Source: a bacterium
GTDB lineage: Bacteria; Fibrobacterota; Fibrobacteria; UBA11236
Reading direction: 5' to 3'
NCBI GenBank assembly: GCA_900299345.1
Contig: OMJM01000047.1
Coordinates: forward strand, 33,843-97,842
Length of the DNA: 64,000 nucleotides
Shown piece after piece: positions 57,803 to 64,000 of the stretch (positions are counted from its first letter, which is position 1; every line of letters starts with the position of its first letter). Both the position numbers and the translations under genes were made by a program. The notes beneath the pieces were generated by a model that ran no database searches, was not told where the DNA came from, and saw only the letters and a program-made list of their open reading frames with translations.

Positions 57803-58128
57803 AAAAACTTTCAAGCCTCACCTTATCGTTTATCCTCGTCTTGGCGCTTTATGGTTGCCAGGGCAGGGAAAGCGATCATCCCGTCCCGGCATCCATGAAA
57901 CCCATCGAACAAGTACAACGCGAACATGAAAGTCAGTGGCTCGGATTGCCCGGAGTGATTGGCGTGGGAATATCCGAACAGGGAGGCAAATCCTGCCTCA
58001 AGGTTTTTACAACAGACTCATCCGTCCATCCCTCCATTCCGACTGAAGTGGAAGGCTATCCGATTGTGATCGAAACGGCGGGGGCCGTCCGTGCATTGAA
58101 GGACAAAGGCGACTCAGGTGGTCCTTAA
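57799..58128 (+). CDS. Stand-alone lipoprotein homologous to the N-terminal domain of the upstream protease
   Basis: LALYGC lipobox; VIGVGISEQGGKSCLKVF...IPTEVEGYPIVIETAGAVRAL parallels VVGTGSGVDEQGRPSIVVLV...LPKQLEGLPVTVVVSGRINAL; GTG start overlaps the upstream stop by 4 nt. Confidence 0.7.
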   Translation: MKKLSSLTLSFILVLALYGCQGRESDHPVPASMKPIEQVQREHESQWLGLPGVIGVGISEQGGKSCLKVFTTDSSVHPSIPTEVEGYPIVIETAGAVRALKDKGDSGGP

Positions 58129-58135
58129 AGACCAT

Positions 58136-58570
58136 TCAGACATTCAACAACTTCAAGACATCGCGCAATCCATTGCGCACATGTTCCAGTTCGTTGCGAA
58201 AGAGTCTATCAGCTTCAACGGAACTTTTTGACCCGACGAACTCCGGAACCGCCACAGGGATGGGAGCGGGTTCGGGGCGCAACAAGGTGAGCTGACCCGC
58301 GACTTCTTCCGGTGATACATCAGCGAGTTTTTTCTTCGCCCCCTGAATGGTGTATTTCTCATCGTGCAGCAATTGCCGGATGAAATGGATGTACTGGATT
58401 TCCTTGCTGCGATAGGCGCGGTTCCCGGCGCGGTTTTTACGCGGTCGCATCTGCGGAAACTCGGTTTCCCAGTAGCGAAGCACATGCGGCTCAAGCCCGG
58501 TGATGCGACAGACCTCGGAGATGGAATAATAGAGCTTGCCCTGTTCCAAACGCTGCAGCGAAGAGTTCAT
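58136..58570 (-). CDS. MerR family transcriptional regulator
   Basis: YYSISEVCRITGLEPHVLRYWETEFPQMRPRKNRAGNRAYRSKEI. Confidence 0.93.
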   Translation of the reverse strand: MNSSLQRLEQGKLYYSISEVCRITGLEPHVLRYWETEFPQMRPRKNRAGNRAYRSKEIQYIHFIRQLLHDEKYTIQGAKKKLADVSPEEVAGQLTLLRPEPAPIPVAVPEFVGSKSSVEADRLFRNELEHVRNGLRDVLKLLNV

Positions 58571-59178
58571 GACGTCTTTCCCTTGAAGCGGGGTTCGGTC
58601 CCATTGAGCAATCGGGCGATATTGGCGCGATGCCGCACAATGACAAACAAACAGATGGGCAGGGCCACCCAAAACACAGGCGAGGCGCCCTCGTTTCCGT
58701 GCCAGCGACTTTCAAAGAAAATGCAAATGGGCAACCCGACTGCAGAAGCCAGCGACGACAGGCTGACAAAACGGGTCAACGTCATGACCAAACCCCAGAG
58801 AGCCAGACACGTCAGGCTGGCAATGGGACTCAAATACAGAAATACGGCGAAGCCGGTCAGCACGCCTTTGCCGCCCTTGAAGCGAGCAAAGATGGAAAAG
58901 GAATGTCCTGCCACAGCTGCCACGCCCGCAGCCAAGGCCCACGAGGTAGAATGCGTCAACGTCGCCCCCAGCCATGCAGCGAAAAATCCCTTGGCGGTGT
59001 CGAGCAAGATCACGGGCACGGCGGGCTTCCAACCCAAAGCGCGCCATACATTGGTCATGCCGGGATTTCCACTGCCGACCTTGGTGATATCAACGTTGAA
59101 AAAAAGCTTGCAGACCCAAATCGCGGAAGGAATGGATCCGAGGAGGTAACCGGACAACAAAGCGAAGAACGGAGTCAT
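58567..59178 (-). CDS. plsY: Glycerol-3-phosphate acyltransferase PlsY
   Basis: LLGSIPSAIWVCKL, VGSGNPGMTNVWRALGWK, AGHSFSIFARFKGGKGV. Confidence 0.93.
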   Translation of the reverse strand: MTPFFALLSGYLLGSIPSAIWVCKLFFNVDITKVGSGNPGMTNVWRALGWKPAVPVILLDTAKGFFAAWLGATLTHSTSWALAAGVAAVAGHSFSIFARFKGGKGVLTGFAVFLYLSPIASLTCLALWGLVMTLTRFVSLSSLASAVGLPICIFFESRWHGNEGASPVFWVALPICLFVIVRHRANIARLLNGTEPRFKGKTS

Positions 59179-60617
59179 TCGTTCTCCGCTCCAAGAACGG
59201 GAGTGAGCGCCGGGCCTTCCTCCTCCCACTCCGCGTCATTCCATTCCTGGAATCCCTCGCGATGCCCTTCCATATAGGACTCGAGTTCCTCATCCGTACG
59301 CAATTGAAACCGGGAACGGAACCAGATGCGTACGGGAACGCCCATCAAATCGAAATGCTCCACGGCACGTCGGCGGAGAAAACGCACATAACTGGGAAGT
59401 ACGCGTTCGGGATGCGAAGTTTCAAAGGCCAGCGCCACCGGATCCACCAGTACCTGACAGCAGCGGGAAAGATTCACGGGCCCGCGGGACGTGCTCGGAT
59501 GCGACTGAATTTCCAGGGTTTGATTGAAGAACTCGATGACATTCTCACGTCCCAGAATGCGCTCAAGATTCTCCTTCACCTTCATGGCCATTTCCAACAC
59601 CTTGGTGACACGCTTTCCACTCATGGCCGACACCGCCAGAAAAGGCACGGCCTGCAGTTCGGGATTGCGATGATGAATTTCCTTCACCATGTGATCGAAG
59701 GTCTTGTCGCCCGCATCCACGGCGTCCCACTTGTTCAGGACGATGAAAAGGCCTCTTCCCGCCTCTTGCACCTTCTGGCAGATGCGGAAATCCTGTTCAC
59801 CGATGCTGAGCGTCGCATCCACCAGCAACACGCAAACCTGACTGCGGCGAATGGCTTCCAGTGCGCGGAGGTTCGCGAAGTGTTCCACTTCGTCGTCCAC
59901 CCGCGCCTTTTTGCGCAAGCCTGCGGTGTCCGTAAGGATCACGCGATGCTCCTTGTACTCCAGTTCTGTGTCGATGGCATCGCGCGTGGTCCCGGCTTTC
60001 TCCGAGGTAACCACGCGATCTTCGCCGAGCAATGCATTGACCAAGGTGCTCTTGCCGGCATTGGGACGCCCCAACACGGCGAGTCGCAATACATCGCGAG
60101 GTGCGCCATCCGGTCCGGAGTCGGGTAGCATTTGCACCAGCACATCCAACATGTCCTGAATACCGAAGCCTGTCAGTGCCGATACCGGATGCGGCTCCCC
60201 CATTCCCAAAGACCACGCTTCGGCCGCCTCAAGCGCAGCGGAGCGTTTTTCGGATTTGTTCACGGCCAACAACACGGGACGCCGTCCACGCAGCACCAAA
60301 CGGGCAAAATCCTGATCCTGTGCCGTGACGCCTGTGCGTCCATCCAACACGAAGACAACCACGGACGCCTCTTCAAGAGCAGTCGTAATCTGCTTGCGCA
60401 CCTGATCGTCGAGAGGGCCATCGCTCTTGGGCATGAACCCGCCTGTGTCCACGATGCGGAAACGCTTGCCGGCCCATTCCGCATCCTGATAATGACGATC
60501 GCGGGTCACACCTTCGCGATCTGCCACTACGGCCGCGCGACGGCCAAGCACGCGGTTGAACAGGCTGGATTTTCCAACGTTGGGTCTTCCGACTATGACG
60601 GCACAGGGCAAACTCAT
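59175..60617 (-). CDS. der: Ribosome biogenesis GTPase Der (EngA)
   Basis: Two GTPase domains: VGRPNVGKSSLFNRVLGRR and LGRPNAGKSTLVNALLGE; DTGG, DTAG, NKSE/NKWD. Confidence 0.97.
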   Translation of the reverse strand: MSLPCAVIVGRPNVGKSSLFNRVLGRRAAVVADREGVTRDRHYQDAEWAGKRFRIVDTGGFMPKSDGPLDDQVRKQITTALEEASVVVFVLDGRTGVTAQDQDFARLVLRGRRPVLLAVNKSEKRSAALEAAEAWSLGMGEPHPVSALTGFGIQDMLDVLVQMLPDSGPDGAPRDVLRLAVLGRPNAGKSTLVNALLGEDRVVTSEKAGTTRDAIDTELEYKEHRVILTDTAGLRKKARVDDEVEHFANLRALEAIRRSQVCVLLVDATLSIGEQDFRICQKVQEAGRGLFIVLNKWDAVDAGDKTFDHMVKEIHHRNPELQAVPFLAVSAMSGKRVTKVLEMAMKVKENLERILGRENVIEFFNQTLEIQSHPSTSRGPVNLSRCCQVLVDPVALAFETSHPERVLPSYVRFLRRRAVEHFDLMGVPVRIWFRSRFQLRTDEELESYMEGHREGFQEWNDAEWEEEGPALTPVLGAENE

Positions 60618-60673
60618 GGTGTTTTTCAGTTCTAAAGAGGTTGACTAGAGGTATTCTAAGTAGCTTATTATCA

Positions 60674-61411
60674 ATGCGTTGTAAAATCGACCTCCACATG
60701 CACACCTTGGATGACCCCAAGGATCCGCATGTCTGGCACACTGCGTGGGAACTTATTGATAGGGCCGCCGCGGAAGGATTCACGGCACTGGCCATTACGC
60801 TGCACTGGAAACAGTTCGAAAGCGACGCAATTCGGGCTTATGCCAAAGAACGCGGCATTCTTCTGCTCCCGGGTGTAGAACAGGATATTGAGGAACGACA
60901 CGTTCTGCTCATCAACTTTCCCACAGACGTGGCCAACGGCATCCACAGTTTCGAAGACTTACGCAACGCTAAAACGGCATGGGGACATCAAGCGATGGTG
61001 ATTGCCGCGCACCCCTTCTTTCCCGATGCCGTGTGCCTCAAGGAAAAACTGTTCGACCACGCTGACGTATTTGACGCCATCGAGATTTCCGGATTTTACC
61101 ACCGCCATTGGGATCCGAATAAAAAAGCGCGGGACGCCGCGACGAAACTTGGGTTGCCCCTGATTGGAAACTCTGATACTCACACGTTGGAGCAATTCGG
61201 AAGCATCTGGACCGAGGTGGAGTTTGAATCGGAACCCACGGCAGACACTTTGATTGCAGCCTTGAAACAAGGACGAGGGACTGTGCGAAGTCGCCCGTTA
61301 CTGTGGCATGAAATGGCTGTGATCACCTACAAGGTCGTGGCGCGGGGGTACATGCCGTGGATCGATTACAAGAAACGGCGCGGAGCGACTGCCAGAGCGT
61401 GGGTGGAATAG
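60674..61411 (+). CDS. PHP-domain protein
   Basis: CKIDLHMHTLDD, ALAITLHW, LLPGVEQDI, IAAHPFFPD, GNSDTHTLEQFG. Confidence 0.85.
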   Translation: MRCKIDLHMHTLDDPKDPHVWHTAWELIDRAAAEGFTALAITLHWKQFESDAIRAYAKERGILLLPGVEQDIEERHVLLINFPTDVANGIHSFEDLRNAKTAWGHQAMVIAAHPFFPDAVCLKEKLFDHADVFDAIEISGFYHRHWDPNKKARDAATKLGLPLIGNSDTHTLEQFGSIWTEVEFESEPTADTLIAALKQGRGTVRSRPLLWHEMAVITYKVVARGYMPWIDYKKRRGATARAWVE

Positions 61412-61430
61412 GTATACTCAACATTCTTTC

Positions 61431-62297
61431 ATGCGCTTTCTGAAATCGACATCACCGCTGGTCTTACTGGCGCTTGTTTGTGTCGCCTTCGCGGACAAAC
61501 CGGCACCCAACGCCAAACAAAAGCTCAGCGCGGGTCAAACCGACTTCTGCCGCATTATTCACGGATGCAAACTTGAAAACCCTGGAGGATTCTGCCCCAG
61601 CGCCAAGGAAGTGGGACCTGCATCATTTACGTTCGACAGCACACGCTGCCTCGAAGCGCGCACATTGCAATCCCGGGGTGTCGGTCCCTCCCACCCCATC
61701 GTCGGTTACCCGCTCTACCGTTTTTTAGGCATGGAATACCGGGTCATATACGAGGTCACAGATACCATTTCGGTGTCACGGGAACGACTGGAATATCTCC
61801 TCAGCGATCTGCCTCTCTCTGCCAAGCTTGTGAGCCATTATCAGAACCAGGCTTATACGGCGCAATACACCGACGGGGCGCATGCTCACTTCTCGGGAAC
61901 CAAAGGCGGCCACCTGAAGGGCGAGGCCCGGCTCATCTCCGGAGGTTATTCTGAAAAGCGCCTGTTCTATTTCGGCAGCGGCACGGCAGAGGTTGCCTTC
62001 TGGAAATTGCGCGGACCCGCCTTGATGGATTTTTCCTACTGGCCCGTGCCCGGGAAATCACACACGGTGGGATACAAGATGAAAATCCTCGTGTTTCCCG
62101 GAAACGGTGTCATCAACAAGATCATGAACATGGGCTTGTTCCGTAAAATCGTCCTTGGCAAGGTCCGCGACGTTCTGGATGACATCTCCGAAACAGCCAA
62201 CAAGTTGAATGCGGCCGGCGGCGCGGACATTCAGAGAAGCTCCGCATGGAGCGCGGAGGAGAAAAAGAAGGTTCACGACTTTTTCAAACTGCCATGA
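61431..62297 (+). CDS. Secreted hypothetical protein
   Basis: Signal peptide MRFLKSTSPLVLLALVCVAFA; no family recognised. Confidence 0.6.
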   Translation: MRFLKSTSPLVLLALVCVAFADKPAPNAKQKLSAGQTDFCRIIHGCKLENPGGFCPSAKEVGPASFTFDSTRCLEARTLQSRGVGPSHPIVGYPLYRFLGMEYRVIYEVTDTISVSRERLEYLLSDLPLSAKLVSHYQNQAYTAQYTDGAHAHFSGTKGGHLKGEARLISGGYSEKRLFYFGSGTAEVAFWKLRGPALMDFSYWPVPGKSHTVGYKMKILVFPGNGVINKIMNMGLFRKIVLGKVRDVLDDISETANKLNAAGGADIQRSSAWSAEEKKKVHDFFKLP

Positions 62298-62303
62298 TTC
62301 GAC

Positions 62304-62324
62304 CATTCGACAAGCTCACGGCAT
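62304..62324. repeat. TTCGACAAGCTCA-type repeat fragment
   Basis: CATTCGACAAGCTCACGGCAT in the gap before trmH; shares TTCGAC..GCTCA with 9119-9132. Confidence 0.4.
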
Positions 62325-62340
62325 CGCAAACTCATCAACC

Positions 62341-62994
62341 ATGACACCTTCACCCGACGAATCCGAATACGGAAGAAAACTGACGGAAGCGCGTCGCGCA
62401 TTATTACGCGACGTTGTTTCCAAACGCACGCGCCATTTTTCCCTGGTGCTGGAAGATCTCAAGGATCCGCATAACATCAGCGCCGTAATCCGAACCTGCG
62501 AGGTGTTCGGCCTTCAGGACGTGCACGTCATCAACGAAGTAAATCCCTACCGGGTGACGCGCTCGGTGCTCAAGGGCAGCTACAAGTGGCTGGATATTTT
62601 TTGCCATGCCCGGCGCCTTGCCTGCATGGAGCACCTCCACAGCCGTGGGTACCAAATCGCGGTGGCATCCACAGCGGCGACCACCTCTCTCTTCGATCTC
62701 GATTTATCCAAACCCACGGCATTCTATCTCGGATCGGAGACCATGGGCAACCATCCTGATACCTTGGCCAAGGCCGACGTGCGATTCAAGATTCCACAAC
62801 AAGGACTGACCGAAAGCATGAACGTTTCTGTGTGTGCCGGAGTCATCGTGGCAACCCTGGATCGATTTCTACGTGAACAGGGTAGGGAACGCTATGCCCT
62901 CTCCCCCGCCGAGCAGAATACGTTGCTGGAAACTTTTTACGAACGCAGCGCCGTGGGCGTGGATCGCAATTCGCCGGTACATTACCTGGATTAA
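62341..62994 (+). CDS. trmH: tRNA (guanosine-2'-O)-methyltransferase, SpoU/TrmH family
   Basis: LVLEDLKDPHNISAVIRTCEVFGLQDVHVI, FYLGSETMGNHPDTLAKAD, IPQQGLTESMNVSVCAGVIV. Confidence 0.93.
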   Translation: MTPSPDESEYGRKLTEARRALLRDVVSKRTRHFSLVLEDLKDPHNISAVIRTCEVFGLQDVHVINEVNPYRVTRSVLKGSYKWLDIFCHARRLACMEHLHSRGYQIAVASTAATTSLFDLDLSKPTAFYLGSETMGNHPDTLAKADVRFKIPQQGLTESMNVSVCAGVIVATLDRFLREQGRERYALSPAEQNTLLETFYERSAVGVDRNSPVHYLD

Positions 62995-63052
62995 CCCGGT
63001 TACCAAAAAGGGACCGGGAACGTCGAAGGGCTGATTCAACGGGAGGCTACTT

Positions 63053-64000
63053 GTGAGCATGTTCAAGCTCCTGACACAAAAACGCTTCGGCCCCTTGTTC
63101 GGTGTCCAATTTCTCGGCGCGTTGAACGACAACCTGCTGAAGAACACCATGGTCATCCTCATCGCTTTCAAGACGGCAAGCGAAGCGGAATCGGGTATGC
63201 TGATCAATCTGGCAGCGGGAATCTTCATCCTGCCCTTTTTTCTCTTCTCTGCCGTGGCCGGCCAAATCACGGACAAGTTCGAAAAGACCCGAGTCATCCG
63301 TTTCATCAAGCTGGCTGAAATCGGCATCATGGCGGTTGGAACCATCAGCTTCCTGTCCGGTCTCACTGCGCTGCTCTTCGTCGCACTATTCCTGATGGGG
63401 GTCCATTCCGCATTCTTCGGCCCGGCCAAATACAGTATCCTGCCACAGCACCTCTCTGAAAACGAACTGACCGACGGCAATGCGATGGTGGAAATGGGAA
63501 CCTTCCTCGCCATTCTCATTGGGACCTTGGCCGGAGGGTTGCTGGCGGGAAGCCGCAACGTCGCCGCGATTTCCGCCGCGATTCTCGCTGTGGCGACTCT
63601 GGGTTATTGGATATCCCGTTCGATTCCCACTGCGCCCGCCATGGCTCCGGATCTCAAGTTGCGTTGGAACCCTTTCACGGAAACTGTTGCGCTCACCCGC
63701 ATCATCCGTCGGCAGTCTTCCGTCTTCAACTCCATCCTCGGCATTTCGTGGTTCTGGTATTTCGGAGCCACCTTGCTGGCGCAACTTCCCAACTTCACCC
63801 GTCACGCTTTGCACGGCAACGAGACCGTAGTGACGGCGCTGCTGTGTGTTTTCTCAATCTCCATCGGTGTGGGTTCGGCGCTGTGCTCGAAGCTCTCGCG
63901 CGGCGACATTGAACTTGGCCTTGTTCCCATCGGCGCGCTGGGCATGACCTTGTTCACTGGCGATCTCTTTTTCATCGATTACACGCCAGGCGAAAGATTG
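63053..64000 (+). CDS. MFS transporter, LplT/acyl-lysophospholipid transporter-like (truncated by window edge)
   Basis: GPLFGVQFLGALNDNLLKNTMVILIAFK, GVHSAFFGPAKYSILPQHLSENELTDGNAMVEMGTFLAILIGTLAGG. Confidence 0.88.
   Translation, partial: MSMFKLLTQKRFGPLFGVQFLGALNDNLLKNTMVILIAFKTASEAESGMLINLAAGIFILPFFLFSAVAGQITDKFEKTRVIRFIKLAEIGIMAVGTISFLSGLTALLFVALFLMGVHSAFFGPAKYSILPQHLSENELTDGNAMVEMGTFLAILIGTLAGGLLAGSRNVAAISAAILAVATLGYWISRSIPTAPAMAPDLKLRWNPFTETVALTRIIRRQSSVFNSILGISWFWYFGATLLAQLPNFTRHALHGNETVVTALLCVFSISIGVGSALCSKLSRGDIELGLVPIGALGMTLFTGDLFFIDYTPGERL

Overview
Dense, mostly chromosomal housekeeping window (about 60 protein-coding genes and 2 tRNAs) from a Gram-negative-type bacterium. I saw no prophage, IS element, rRNA or CRISPR array. 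Recognisable blocks: branched-chain amino-acid genes on the minus strand (cimA-type citramalate synthase, ilvE, leuB, ilvC); ffh-rpsP-[yjdF]-rimM-trmD-rplS-recG; yebC-ruvCAB; a two-subunit ABC exporter; two secreted esterases; rpoZ-coaBC-UDG-like-dnaB-mlaEF-radA-tgt; a lipoprotein/outer-membrane cluster; birA, rho, gatB, trmB, plsY, der and trmH. Most notable: (1) a candidate translation-coupled attenuator upstream of the citramalate synthase, with an 18-aa leader peptide MKSTLAIRIIITPPGSGL, a competing antiterminator helix and an intrinsic terminator; (2) a 1547-aa secreted protein with 14 Ig-like repeats at an exact 252-bp period and an A/B/C/D higher-order order; (3) a Nal1/trypsin-like protease overlapping a gene for a free-standing lipoprotein copy of its N-terminal domain; (4) a tandem SGNH hydrolase whose first domain looks catalytically dead; (5) a degenerate uracil-DNA-glycosylase-like protein next to dnaB; (6) short palindromic repeats, including a perfect 38-bp palindrome and a decayed relative inside the recG coding sequence; (7) an outer-membrane protein gene broken by one in-frame TAA. 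All family calls come from reading motifs; no database search was run.
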